A DNA stretch of 64,000 nt from Ferruginibacter sp. (lineage in GTDB: Bacteria; Bacteroidota; Bacteroidia; Chitinophagales; Chitinophagaceae), in assembly GCA_016786725.1 (NCBI GenBank), contig JAEUVU010000019.1, positions 62,001-126,000 of the forward strand, read 5' to 3'. The first letter of the stretch is position 1. The number at the start of each line of letters is the position of its first letter. The notes beneath the pieces were generated by a model. It was given only the letters and a program-made list of their open reading frames with translations. It did not search any database and was not told the origin of the DNA. Made by a program: the position numbers and the translations under genes. Positions 31,271 to 41,417 of this stretch are shown here, piece after piece.

Positions 31271-32584
31271 TTAAAAACTAATTCCTGGTTTATCCGTTCT
31301 TGAGCTTATTTTACCAACACCAATCAATTGGTCTGCCCTGTCGGTAAACGATTTAAAATACATAAGGATGGTATAGGTATTCTCGGTTTCCCAATAATCT
31401 CCCTCAAGATCCCGCCTTATTGAAGGATCAGTTTTATCAACGGCTACATAGGTATAATTATAATACCCCTGTTTTAAAAAGGCTTTGCATTCATACATCT
31501 CGCTTTGGGCATTAAATACCATTTTTGTTTTATCATTAAACTCATAATTGGTTAATTGCCCGGCCAGGTAAATATCTTTATCAGTATAAGGTGCAGCGTT
31601 GGGTGGTGCAAAGCTGAAATGCACCTGGGCAAAATCTCCTTGCCAGTATGGGTTTATCGTTTCATAAGTTTCAACCAGGTACATACCGTTCAGGTCTCTG
31701 AAATAAACATAACGCTGTGAAGTGCGGTCTGCATCGGGAAAGAGATACATATCGGTACCATCCTTACGATAGTCTGCTTTTTTTACACGGTCGCTCTGCA
31801 GCCTGAAGCTACGCAGATCAAGCCAGCGCCATTCTTTACCTGCCGGAAAAACCAGGTTGTTTTCCATAGAGTATTCCAATGTATTGCTTCGTACAAAAGT
31901 TGGCTTGATATCTTTGAGGCAATTATCCCACCGGTTATTCTGCAGTATCACCACTTTAACCTGCTGTGCTGCGCTAAAAGTATTCAGCCCTTTTATATTT
32001 GCATTGAAAAGCACTTTCTGGTGCGTTCTGTAAAGCTGGGGTGCAAAGGGCTGTGTTATCTGTCCGCCGATGGCAGCCTTTTGATCCAATACCAGCATAC
32101 GCCTTGTAAATGCCAGTTTGGAGGTATCCCCATCTAAAAAAACCTTTAAAATAAAATTACCCGACATAGTAAGGGTGGTATTTCTATCGGGCAGCAATGC
32201 CTGGTAATGTGTGTACCGGGTAAGGGCTATAGAAGAATACCTGTATGTATTGATTCGCTGCTGTGTAAATCCTTTTGTGTACAAAAAAGGGCTGATATCT
32301 ACCGGTCTCCAGTCATAATCGCAAAGCTGAAGGCTGTAGTAATAGTTTTTTACATTGGCATCCAGGTCATCAAAATTAAGTTCAAGCTGGTCGCCGCTGT
32401 TAATTTTATACACCGGCAAAGATTCCTGGTCGCCATACATATGAAACCTTACAGCAACAATATTTTCTTTAAACACCACATCGCCCATTTGTGCAAATGC
32501 GCTGGTGCTGCATAAAAAACAAACTGTTAAAATAAGAATACTGAAATATTTTTTTGGCCCTGATTTTATTTGACTGGCCATCAT
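31271..32584 (-). CDS. Type IX secretion plug protein (DUF5103 family)
   Basis: About 437 residues from the ATG pair at 32581/32584 ('MASQIKSGPKKYFSILILTVCFLCSTSAFAQ', signal peptide). The frame extends to 32791, but that region overlaps the divergent permease gene. Motifs typical of the Bacteroidota DUF5103/T9SS plug family are visible: 'ENIVAVRFHMYGDQESLPVYKINSGDQLELNFDDL', 'YYSLQLCDYDWRPVDISPFLYTKGF', and the C-terminal 'DIYLAGQLTNYEFNDKTKMVFN...GYYNYTYV...LEGDYWETENTYTILMYFKSFTDRADQLIGV'. The role is thought to be plugging the SprA translocon in type IX secretion. Divergent from the FtsX-like permease. Confidence 0.9.
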   Translation of the reverse strand: MMASQIKSGPKKYFSILILTVCFLCSTSAFAQMGDVVFKENIVAVRFHMYGDQESLPVYKINSGDQLELNFDDLDANVKNYYYSLQLCDYDWRPVDISPFLYTKGFTQQRINTYRYSSIALTRYTHYQALLPDRNTTLTMSGNFILKVFLDGDTSKLAFTRRMLVLDQKAAIGGQITQPFAPQLYRTHQKVLFNANIKGLNTFSAAQQVKVVILQNNRWDNCLKDIKPTFVRSNTLEYSMENNLVFPAGKEWRWLDLRSFRLQSDRVKKADYRKDGTDMYLFPDADRTSQRYVYFRDLNGMYLVETYETINPYWQGDFAQVHFSFAPPNAAPYTDKDIYLAGQLTNYEFNDKTKMVFNAQSEMYECKAFLKQGYYNYTYVAVDKTDPSIRRDLEGDYWETENTYTILMYFKSFTDRADQLIGVGKISSRTDKPGISF

Positions 32585-32693
32585 CCATGCATCGCCTTCT
32601 TGTATCAAATTGCAAATTTCAGCTTTCATCATGTTATCTGTGATCGTTACGTTTAAATAAAATACTTTTGTAAGATACCAAAAATTATACCGT

Positions 32694-33923
32694 TTGAATG
32701 TTTCTGTATTCATAGCAAAACGCATCGCCTTTAACAGGCAAAAAACATTCAGCAGGTTCATCATACGGCTGGCTATTGGCGCCACCGCCATCAGCGTAGC
32801 GGTTATGATTGTTACCTTAAGTTTTGTAAACGGCTTTCAGCAGGTGATCAGCAATAAAGTTTTCAGTTTCTGGGGGCATATAAGGGTACAGCAAACAGTA
32901 GAAAACCGGGTAAATATTGCAGAAGAATATCCCATCACCCAAAACGATACCATAGAAAGTTTTCTTAAAAAATTACCGGAGGTAAAATCGGTAGAGAGGT
33001 TTGCCACCAAGTCTGCCATCATAAAATACGGTGATGCCATTGAAAGTGTATTGATAAAAGGCATTGACTCATCTTTCGATTTCAACCGCCTGCAGCCATT
33101 TCTTCAATCGGGTAAATGGGTATCCTTTAAAGACAGCGGCTACAGCAAAGAGATCAATATTTCTTCCTATACGGCCAACCAGTTGAAAGCAAAATTAAAC
33201 GACAGCATTTTTGTTTTCTTTTTCAGGGAGGATGGCTCTAAAACTGCACGCTGGCTTAAAATAGCCGGCATTTATAAAACAGCTATTGATGAATACGACA
33301 GGAATTTTGCTTTAAGTGATATAAACCTGGTAAGAAGATTAAACAGCTGGGAAGCTGACCAGATCGGCGGGTATGAAATTTTTCTGCACGATTACAGAAA
33401 AACAGATACCGTAAATAATTTTATGTATGCCGAACTGCCTCAAAGCTGGTACAGCCGAAGCATGAAAGAAATTTATCCCAATATTTTTGACTGGCTCGGG
33501 CTACAGGGGCAAATAAAAAATATGCTGCTCATCATCATGATTGTGGTGGCTGTTGTTAACCTCATTACCTGTCTCATCATCCTGGTTTTAGAAAGAACCC
33601 GCATGACAGGCATTCTCAAAGCCCTTGGCGCATCCGACTGGAAAGTGCAGCAGGTGTTTTTATACAATACTTCTGTAATTGCCATTACCGGCATACTGGC
33701 AGGCGCAGCACTTGGCTTGGCCATTTGCTGGCTGCAGGAAAAAACAGGTTTTATAAAATTAAATGAAGAGGCTTATTATATGAGCGCTGCCCACGCCGAA
33801 GTGGTGTGGTGGCAGGTTTTACTGATTTGCCTGGCTACGTTGGCGGTTTCTTTTGCCACACTTATTATTCCTACTCTTTTAATTAAGAAGATAAAGCCGG
33901 TGAAGGCAATACAGTTCAGGTGA
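32694..33923 (+). CDS. FtsX-like ABC transporter permease
   Basis: A 409-residue permease of the MacB/LolC-E group. First transmembrane segment at about 24-48 ('[27 protein letters not shown]'), a large periplasmic domain (about 55-265), and three further segments (about 278-300, 325-348 and 370-395) in the FtsX domain with '[24 protein letters not shown]'. No ATPase gene is adjacent, so it probably pairs with a subunit encoded elsewhere; in Bacteroidota such lone LolC/E-like permeases are common. Likely role: lipoprotein release from the inner membrane. Start at 32694 is well supported. Confidence 0.92.
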   Translation: MNVSVFIAKRIAFNRQKTFSRFIIRLAIGATAISVAVMIVTLSFVNGFQQVISNKVFSFWGHIRVQQTVENRVNIAEEYPITQNDTIESFLKKLPEVKSVERFATKSAIIKYGDAIESVLIKGIDSSFDFNRLQPFLQSGKWVSFKDSGYSKEINISSYTANQLKAKLNDSIFVFFFREDGSKTARWLKIAGIYKTAIDEYDRNFALSDINLVRRLNSWEADQIGGYEIFLHDYRKTDTVNNFMYAELPQSWYSRSMKEIYPNIFDWLGLQGQIKNMLLIIMIVVAVVNLITCLIILVLERTRMTGILKALGASDWKVQQVFLYNTSVIAITGILAGAALGLAICWLQEKTGFIKLNEEAYYMSAAHAEVVWWQVLLICLATLAVSFATLIIPTLLIKKIKPVKAIQFR

Positions 33924-34005
33924 GTTCTTTTTCAACCGCCTTCAGGATTTTTTAAAAACCCCGACGGCGGCTATCAGCCCCGCCGGCCGTTGAACCAGAA
34001 AGCCT

Positions 34006-34752
34006 CTATAATTTTATATGAGAAAGTATAATACCCGTTGCCACCGCCGCATTTAAAGATTCAGCCTCTCCTGCTTTAGGGATGGTGATCTTTTCATCCA
34101 CCAGTTCCATTACTTCGTCACTCACGCCATTGGCTTCGTTGCCGATGATGATGACCCCCTCTTTCAGTTTACCAAAAGCTTTCACATCTTTACCTTCCAG
34201 CGAAGCTGAATAAATTTTTACCTTCTTGTTCTGCTGCAGCCACTCAATAAGGTTGGTATATATAACATTAACCCTTCCTAAACTTCCCATGGTGCTCTGC
34301 ACCACTTTTGCATTGTACATATCAGCACAACCAATGGAGCAAACCATATTCTCAATGCCAAACCAATCTGCAATGCGGATGATAGTACCGAGATTGCCCG
34401 GATCCTGTATCGTATCCAGCACAAGGGTGATCTTTGATGATGTATTAATTGTATTAACCGGTTCTCTTTTTTCAAAAACCGCAATTACATCATGCGCAGT
34501 TGATAAAGCAGATATCTTTTGCAATTCAAAATTTTCAACTGGTGTAACCGTTGTATCTTTTAATAATGCAATCTTTTTGGTATGTTGTTCTAACCAACCA
34601 TTTAATGCTAACAGTTCTTTACAAACAAATTTTCTGCTGCTTAACAGATCCATCACTACCTTCGGCCCTTCGGCAATAAAAAGCCCCGTTTCATCTCTTT
34701 GTTTTTTGTGCTGTAAACTTTGGATATATTTGGTATGTGTTTTGCTTAACAT
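34006..34752 (-). CDS. SpoU/TrmH family RNA methyltransferase
   Basis: A 248-residue protein from 'MLSKTHTKYIQSLQHKKQRDETGLFIAEGPKVV'; the frame opens further to 34812, but that part overlaps the BamA-like gene on the other strand. The N-terminal 'substrate-binding' domain is followed by the SPOUT (knotted) domain: 'ITLVLDTIQDPGNLGTIIRIADWFGIENMVCS', 'GVIIIGNEANGVSDEVMELVDEKITIPKAGEAESLNAAVATGIIL'. These are the trefoil-knot motifs that bind SAM. It is probably a 23S rRNA 2'-O-methyltransferase (RlmB-like); the exact target is not determined. Confidence 0.92.
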   Translation of the reverse strand: MLSKTHTKYIQSLQHKKQRDETGLFIAEGPKVVMDLLSSRKFVCKELLALNGWLEQHTKKIALLKDTTVTPVENFELQKISALSTAHDVIAVFEKREPVNTINTSSKITLVLDTIQDPGNLGTIIRIADWFGIENMVCSIGCADMYNAKVVQSTMGSLGRVNVIYTNLIEWLQQNKKVKIYSASLEGKDVKAFGKLKEGVIIIGNEANGVSDEVMELVDEKITIPKAGEAESLNAAVATGIILSHIKL

Positions 34753-34770
34753 CGTCGCTTTTAATAATTT

Positions 34771-37278
34771 ATGCAGGATAATCCTTTTAACAAACTCTTT
34801 TGCTTTATGCACCCGGCAGCAACAGGGTTACCGTATGTTTTTTTAATTTTTATTTTTATTGCATCCTGCACAGTTCCTCGAAAATACCAGGAAGGCAAAC
34901 CATTTGTAACCCAGAATAACATCGAAGTTAAGGGAGGAAATTTTAGTAAAGAAGAAAGAGCTACTTTAAAACAAAGACTGAATGCCCAACTGGACGACAG
35001 CTCACGAATAAAAGTGATAGATAAATTTTTATTTTGGCATGTAATTATGGCCCCCCCCGCATACGACAGCAGTTCAGCAGAAAGATCGGCCCGAAACATG
35101 GAAACATCCATGCTGCATGTTGGCTACTATAAAGCAACGGCAAACTTTAATGCAGATACCATTGAAAGGGGTGATCAGCAAAGAGTGAAGGTTAATTATA
35201 CGGTAGAAGTTAATAAACCTACACTTATTGATACATTCTCATACATCATGCGCCGGCCCGACCTGCAGAAGATTGCTGTTGATAATATCAGCAAGACGCT
35301 GATAAAAAAAGGAGAGCCGGTTACCAAAGCGGCTGTGCTGGGAGAATTGAACCGGATGGTGGACCTGTACCGCAACAACGGCTATTACAAATTTACAGGT
35401 GAAGAACTGGTAATGCGTGGCGATACTACAGTAGCAGCCTTAACCACTATAACCGATGATATTTTTGAGCAACTCCGCTTACTGGCCGAGGCCCAGGCTG
35501 CCAGGGACTCTCCCACCATTAAACTGGCTGTGGTATTAAAAACACCCAAAGACACAACAAGACTTAAGCCTTACTACATCAACAATATTTATTTTTTACC
35601 CGATTATAAACCCGGTGATAACATTACAGACCCGGGTCTCACGGCAGATTACATCACCTCAAAACCATGTAAAGATTGTAAACCTGATACCAACTATGTT
35701 GTACTCTATCACAAATACCTGTTCCGGAACAAATTCCTCACCAGGAATATGTATTTACGAAAAGGTGTATTATACAACCAAACCGATTTTTACAGATCGT
35801 TGAATGCCTATGCCCGTGCAGGTGTATGGCAAAGCGCCAATATTGTGGTTGAGGAAGTGAAGACAAAAGACAGCTCGAACAAACTTGACCTTATCGTTCA
35901 GCTGATACCAGCCAAAAAATATGGCTTTGAAGCTGCAGTGGAAGCCAGTTACTCTGCATCGAGCAATACGAACAGTGTAACGGCTGCCAATGCAGGCAAC
36001 CTGCTCGGCTTATCAGGTAATATTTCTATTTTAAACAGGAACCTGAATAAAGAAGCCATTAAAATGACACACTCCTTAATGGCTGGTGTGGAATTTAATT
36101 TAAGGCCCGACAGCAACAACAAGAAAAATCTTATTAACTCAAACGAGATCAGTTATACAAATAATATTGCTTTCCCCAGGCTGATCTTTCCGTTTGCCAG
36201 GTACACCACTTATAAAAATTTCAATAGTACAGAGTCTTTTATTACCACAAGGCTCTCTTACATAAACCGTATCAATTTATTTAACCTGCAGTCTTTTAAC
36301 CTGGGTATTGGTTATTCTGCCACTAACAAAAAGAACCAGACTTTTATCTTTAAACCACTCAATTTTGAATTTGCCCGCCTGTATAATGAAACTGACAGTT
36401 TTAAAAGAACGCTTGACAGAAATCCTTTTCTCCGCTACTCCTTTAACACAGCTTTGGTAGCTGGCATGAGCGTGGGTTACCGCATCAATAAAATAAACCC
36501 CAGGCATCCTGCCAGGCAGCATAGCTTAAAGATAAATATTGAAGAGTCTGGCTTAACATGGGGGCAGATACCATTTATTAAACAATACAAAAAGCAATAC
36601 ATAAAAGCTGACGCCGAGTACACTTTTTCGGTCAACCGGTCAAAATCCGCCTTCGTATTCCGCCTATTTGGCGGCATTGGCGTTGCCTCTAAAAAAGATA
36701 CCACCCTCCCATTTTTTAAACAGTATTTTGGCGGTGGCAGCAACAGTATGCGGGGCTGGCCTGTTAGAGGTATCGGGCGTGGAGGGCAACCGCTTGCGCC
36801 TTACGGTTCCAGTTCATTCAACGACCGCACCGGCGATATACAACTTGAAACAAATATTGAATACCGGTACAATATTGCACAACTCATTCCTAATTCGCTG
36901 GTGCTTAAAGGAGCTTTATTTGCCGATATTGGCAATGTATGGAATTTCAGAAATTCAAATCCCGGTGGCGGGCCCGACAGTACGCAGTTTAAATTAAGCA
37001 GCCTGTACAGGCAATTGGGTGTAGCGCTGGGCACAGGTTTCCGTCTCGACTTCAATTATTTTGTACTGCGTTTCGATTTTGGTTTCCGTTTTAAAAGACC
37101 AGATATTACAGCAAATGACGGCTGGCAAATACCAAATATCAACTTCAATAATTTATTCAGGCGTGGAGAACGTGTGCCTGACCCCAATAACCCCGGGCAA
37201 ACCATGAATGACAACCGTTACAAAAAATGGCGGTATGAGAATTATAATCTTACGATTGGGATAAGTTATCCGTTCTAA
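34771..37278 (+). CDS. BamA/TamA family outer-membrane protein
   Basis: An 835-residue protein; from an internal Met at 34807 the start would be 'MHPAATGLPYVFLIFIFIASC', a lipoprotein-like signal with lipobox IASC. N-terminal POTRA-like domains (about 40-330) are followed by a C-terminal 16-strand barrel with the surface-antigen pattern, including 'FKQYFGGGSNSMRGWPVRGIG' (the conserved Omp85 motif with the VRGF/RGW region) near residue 650, and the ending 'YENYNLTIGISYPF' with a C-terminal aromatic. It is long because of inserted loops. Role: insertion or export of outer-membrane or surface proteins (TamA-like). It diverges from the RNA methyltransferase gene with 18 bp between the starts. 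Confidence 0.93.
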   Translation: MQDNPFNKLFCFMHPAATGLPYVFLIFIFIASCTVPRKYQEGKPFVTQNNIEVKGGNFSKEERATLKQRLNAQLDDSSRIKVIDKFLFWHVIMAPPAYDSSSAERSARNMETSMLHVGYYKATANFNADTIERGDQQRVKVNYTVEVNKPTLIDTFSYIMRRPDLQKIAVDNISKTLIKKGEPVTKAAVLGELNRMVDLYRNNGYYKFTGEELVMRGDTTVAALTTITDDIFEQLRLLAEAQAARDSPTIKLAVVLKTPKDTTRLKPYYINNIYFLPDYKPGDNITDPGLTADYITSKPCKDCKPDTNYVVLYHKYLFRNKFLTRNMYLRKGVLYNQTDFYRSLNAYARAGVWQSANIVVEEVKTKDSSNKLDLIVQLIPAKKYGFEAAVEASYSASSNTNSVTAANAGNLLGLSGNISILNRNLNKEAIKMTHSLMAGVEFNLRPDSNNKKNLINSNEISYTNNIAFPRLIFPFARYTTYKNFNSTESFITTRLSYINRINLFNLQSFNLGIGYSATNKKNQTFIFKPLNFEFARLYNETDSFKRTLDRNPFLRYSFNTALVAGMSVGYRINKINPRHPARQHSLKINIEESGLTWGQIPFIKQYKKQYIKADAEYTFSVNRSKSAFVFRLFGGIGVASKKDTTLPFFKQYFGGGSNSMRGWPVRGIGRGGQPLAPYGSSSFNDRTGDIQLETNIEYRYNIAQLIPNSLVLKGALFADIGNVWNFRNSNPGGGPDSTQFKLSSLYRQLGVALGTGFRLDFNYFVLRFDFGFRFKRPDITANDGWQIPNINFNNLFRRGERVPDPNNPGQTMNDNRYKKWRYENYNLTIGISYPF

Positions 37279-37380
37279 GAAAGTCATTGGTCATTAAGTC
37301 ATTTGTTATTGCCTCAGAAAGAGTTTAGCTTTTTTCTAAAATCCGCTTAATTCAATGATCAATGACTGATAACTTACTGA

Positions 37381-38157
<777 letters not shown>

Positions 38158-38254
38158 AACTTATGCAAACGTAAATGATTAATTGGTGAGGGCAAAGATT
38201 GTTTGGATCTCTGGAAATAATTATATTTATGTAAACTTCCTCATTCTAATAACA

Positions 38255-39019
38255 ATGCCCCCATTCTACGACCTCTCAAAACCCGAACGTTCTGCTCTTG
38301 TATCTAAAATTCAGAAGGATATTTTAACCGATCTAAAGACTTCCAAATCAAAAAAGATAATTGCCAATTTTTCAGATGAAGATACTTACATCAGAAAATC
38401 TGCTTATCTCGCCATAGGCAGGATATATTTTGAAAATAAGGAGCTGCAATCACCCATAATCAAAACCCTGGAAACACTTTTACAAAAAGATGATTTCAGG
38501 ATCAGGCAAACGGTTATCAATGCAGCAGGCGAAATAGGAAAAAAGGATTTTAAAGCTGTTCAGTATTTTTTTGATACGGGGTTGTTTGATGAACACCATG
38601 CTCCCCGCAATGCAGTGATAGGCTCCATTAAAAAAATGGGCGAGGTAAATCCAAAGCCGGTTTTAAGTTGGGCCAAAAAATATTTACATCATCCCGACAA
38701 AGAGATTCGTCGTGAAATATGCCACGGCATTGAGCTGCGTGGCCGCAAATATCCGCAGGATATATTGCCCCTGCTTCAGGAACTGGAGCATGACAAAACA
38801 GCAAGGGTAAGAAATACGCTGGTACATGTGCTGGGGCAAATAGCTTATAAAAAAGGCTGCTTACAAGCCGTTGTTGAACACCTGCAAAGCTGGAACAATA
38901 AAGACCTGGTGGAACAAGCGCTGGAAGAGATCATTGATGTACACCACCGGTACAGGAATTTTTCACATCTTACTCAGGAAAAGGCAAGGGAATATATCTT
39001 TAAGAATTCCAGGTCATAA
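38255..39019 (+). CDS. HEAT-repeat protein
   Basis: About 254 residues from the ATG at 38255 ('MPPFYDLSKPERSALVSKIQKDI'); the frame is open to 38183 but the region before has no family-like sequence. Most of the protein is helix pairs with HEAT/armadillo-like spacing, e.g. 'FSDEDTYIRKSAYLAIGRIYFENKEL', 'DDFRIRQTVINAAGEIGKKDFKAV', 'HPDKEIRREICHGIELRGRKYPQDILPLLQELEHDKTARVRNTLVHVLGQIAYKKG'. This resembles DNA-alkylation-repair-like or scaffolding proteins. Function unknown. It converges on the DUF58 gene and shares a hairpin with it. Confidence 0.82.
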   Translation: MPPFYDLSKPERSALVSKIQKDILTDLKTSKSKKIIANFSDEDTYIRKSAYLAIGRIYFENKELQSPIIKTLETLLQKDDFRIRQTVINAAGEIGKKDFKAVQYFFDTGLFDEHHAPRNAVIGSIKKMGEVNPKPVLSWAKKYLHHPDKEIRREICHGIELRGRKYPQDILPLLQELEHDKTARVRNTLVHVLGQIAYKKGCLQAVVEHLQSWNNKDLVEQALEEIIDVHHRYRNFSHLTQEKAREYIFKNSRS

Positions 39020-39030
39020 ATACAAAAAAG

Positions 39031-39051
39031 TTGTCAGGCTGAGCCTGACAA
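39031..39051 (-). terminator. Terminator hairpin for the DUF58 operon
   Basis: TTGTCAGGC / GCCTGACAA form a perfect 9-bp stem with a TGA loop. On the minus strand the hairpin is followed by a T-run (complement of the A-run at 39024-39029), so it ends the SpoIIM-DUF58 operon. It also lies after the HEAT-repeat gene on the other strand. Confidence 0.8.
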
Positions 39052-39077
39052 TTCATTTAATAAAACAGATAACTTAA

Positions 39078-40421
39078 CTAAATCGCCTGCCTCGCTTTCA
39101 GCTCTAAATACTTATTAACCGCATTGATAGTTAATTTTTCCGGCGGGGTTAAAATAGAAAGGATGCCATGCTTCTTCAGTTCCTTAACGATCAGTCTTTT
39201 TTCAAACTCAAATTTTTCTGCCACGGTTTTAATGTAAACCTCTTCTACATTTTTTGCATCTAAGTGTGAGAGGCTGTGCAGTTCGGTGTTCTCAAAAAAT
39301 ACCACCATCAGCAAATGGTGCCTGGCAATGGAACGCAGGTAATTCAATTGCCTGTTCAATCCCGATAAAGATTCAAAATTGGTGTAAAGCACAATCAGGC
39401 TGCGGTGCTTGATGCGGCTGCGTATCTGCATGTACAGCATTTCATAATCGCTTTCCAAAAAAGCAGTATCCTGGTTGTACAGCAGTTGTAAAATATTTTC
39501 ACGCTGTATGGGTTTGCGGTCGGCGGCCAGCAATGAACCCATTTTGTTGGAGAAAGTAAGTAATCCTATCCTATCCTGCTTTTGCAGGCAAACATTGGCA
39601 AGCACCAGTGTACTGTTAACAGCATAGTCCAGCAAGCTTAATCCGCCAAAAGGCATTTTCATCAGGCGGCCTTTATCAATAACACAATAAACCTGCTGGC
39701 TTTTTTCATCGGTGTAATTATTCACCATCAGCGATCCCTTTCTTGCCGTGGCTTTCCAGTTCACGCTGCGGATATCATCACCCCTGACATATTCCTTTAT
39801 CTGCTCAAACTCCATACTATGGCCTATCTTACGCATACGCTTATTGCCGTATTCCGTTTGTATGGTGGTTTGAGAAAGCAGTTCGTACTTACGCATCTGC
39901 AAAAAGGAAGGATACACCGGTATCACTTCACTGGCTTCAATATTGTGGCGGCGCATTACCAGGCCCAGCAGCGATCTTACATAAATAATAATTCGTCCAA
40001 ACCCATACTCTCCCCTTGTTACCGGGCGAAGTTTATAGATCAGGTTCTTTTGTTCTCCTGCTTTAAAACGATGCTTCAGTTTAAAATCTCGTTTTTGAAA
40101 CTGAACAGGCAATTCATCAATGATTTCCATATCGGTTGTAAACTGCATATTGTTCTTTAACTGCAGTTCTACCTTATTTTCATCGCCATTGCTGAATCTG
40201 TCTGCAGTAATTCTTTTTGCAGAAGGGGCTTTGCCTATTACAAAAAGAAAAAAATAATCCATAATAATAAGCGCAGTAATTACCAGCAGCAGCACTTTAA
40301 CAATTGCAAATATCTCCGGCACAAAAAAAGCTACGGAAAATAAAACAATACAAAGACCCAAAGCAAGATAAAGCCTTGCAGTAAGGTATAAAGCGCCGAT
40401 ATATTTTACAATCACACTCAT
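39078..40421 (-). CDS. DUF58 domain protein
   Basis: A 447-residue protein with N-terminal membrane segments (about 15-55), then the DUF58 core: 'GDDIRSVNWKATARKGSLMVNNYTDEKSQQVYCVIDKGR', followed by a von Willebrand-like region 'LLDYAVNSTLVLANVCLQKQDRIGLLTFSNKMGSLLAA'. DUF58 proteins act with MoxR AAA+ ATPases in chaperone-like assembly of membrane or vWA complexes. It is the last gene of the cluster, 3 bp after the MoxR gene, and the operon ends at the hairpin 39031-39051. Confidence 0.92.
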   Translation of the reverse strand: MSVIVKYIGALYLTARLYLALGLCIVLFSVAFFVPEIFAIVKVLLLVITALIIMDYFFLFVIGKAPSAKRITADRFSNGDENKVELQLKNNMQFTTDMEIIDELPVQFQKRDFKLKHRFKAGEQKNLIYKLRPVTRGEYGFGRIIIYVRSLLGLVMRRHNIEASEVIPVYPSFLQMRKYELLSQTTIQTEYGNKRMRKIGHSMEFEQIKEYVRGDDIRSVNWKATARKGSLMVNNYTDEKSQQVYCVIDKGRLMKMPFGGLSLLDYAVNSTLVLANVCLQKQDRIGLLTFSNKMGSLLAADRKPIQRENILQLLYNQDTAFLESDYEMLYMQIRSRIKHRSLIVLYTNFESLSGLNRQLNYLRSIARHHLLMVVFFENTELHSLSHLDAKNVEEVYIKTVAEKFEFEKRLIVKELKKHGILSILTPPEKLTINAVNKYLELKARQAI

Positions 40422-40424
40422 GTA

Positions 40425-41402
40425 TTACCTGGGTACTTCAATTGCTTTTAAAATACTTTCAATCAGGTCATCAGCTGTTATGCCCTCCATTTCTTTTTCA
40501 GGCGCCAGTATAATGCGGTGCCTTAAAACATGCGGCGCCACTTCAATAATATCATCTGGGGTCACAAAATCGCGGCCTTTAATTGCTGCATTGGCTTTTG
40601 CGGAACGGAGGATTGCCAGCGATGCCCTGGGTGAGGCACCCAGGTACAATGCAGGATTGTTACGGGTTTCGTTTACTATCCTGGCGATAAACTCAACCAG
40701 TTTTGGTTCGATGATTATTGATTGTACCAGTTTGCGGTAATGCTGTATATCACCCGGTGTTAATATTTTGCGTACACCTTCTATCATTTCCGTTTGCGTT
40801 TTTCCTTGCTGGCGGGTAAGTATGCTTACTTCTTCCTGCAGGGTTGGATAACCCACTTCTATTTTAAAGAGGAAACGATCCAGTTGTGCCTCGGGCAGGC
40901 GGTATGTTCCTTCCTGCTCAATGGGGTTTTGTGTAGCCAGTACCAAAAACGGGAACCGCATCTGGTGTGTGATGCCGTCAATGGTTACCTGGCGCTCTTC
41001 CATCACTTCAAACAAAGCGGCCTGTGTTTTTGCCGGCGCCCTGTTGATCTCATCTATCAAAACGATATTGCTGAAGATAGGACCGGCCTTAAATTTGAAA
41101 TCGCCTTCCCTGGGATTGAATACCGATGTACCGGTAACATCACTGGGCATCAGGTCGGGTGTAAACTGCAGGCGTGAAAAATCTGCCTCCAGTATTTTAG
41201 CCATCAGCTTGGCTGTTAATGTTTTTGCAACACCGGGTACGCCTTCAATCAAAATATGCCCGTCGCATAAAAGGCCTATCAACAGCAGGTCTACCATTTT
41301 ATATTGCCCGATGATAACCTGTGCTATTTCGTTTTTAATATCGTAAACAGACCTGTTTAACCCGCTCAGGTCAATACGTTGTTCAAAAAAATTCTCTTCC
41401 AT
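40425..41402 (-). CDS. MoxR family AAA+ ATPase
   Basis: A 325-residue AAA+ ATPase. Walker A is 'GVPGVAKTLTAK' (residues 54-65), Walker B 'NIVLIDEINRAPAKTQAALFEVMEE' (from about 112), with sensor 1 'LVLATQNPIEQEGTYRLPEAQLDRF'. The C-terminal AAA lid is present ('YLGASPRASLAILRSAKANAAIKGRDFVTPDDI'). MoxR proteins help to activate or assemble vWA-domain proteins; here the neighbour DUF58 is the likely partner. The gene is between the DUF4350 and DUF58 genes. Confidence 0.97.
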   Translation of the reverse strand: MEENFFEQRIDLSGLNRSVYDIKNEIAQVIIGQYKMVDLLLIGLLCDGHILIEGVPGVAKTLTAKLMAKILEADFSRLQFTPDLMPSDVTGTSVFNPREGDFKFKAGPIFSNIVLIDEINRAPAKTQAALFEVMEERQVTIDGITHQMRFPFLVLATQNPIEQEGTYRLPEAQLDRFLFKIEVGYPTLQEEVSILTRQQGKTQTEMIEGVRKILTPGDIQHYRKLVQSIIIEPKLVEFIARIVNETRNNPALYLGASPRASLAILRSAKANAAIKGRDFVTPDDIIEVAPHVLRHRIILAPEKEMEGITADDLIESILKAIEVPR

Positions 41403-41417
41403 CAGTTTTTATTTTAG

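Noticed and set aside
34006..34846. Long plus-strand frame (34226-34846) opposite the TrmH-like gene
   Set aside because: Antisense to a clearly conserved methyltransferase; composition is that of a reversed coding frame.
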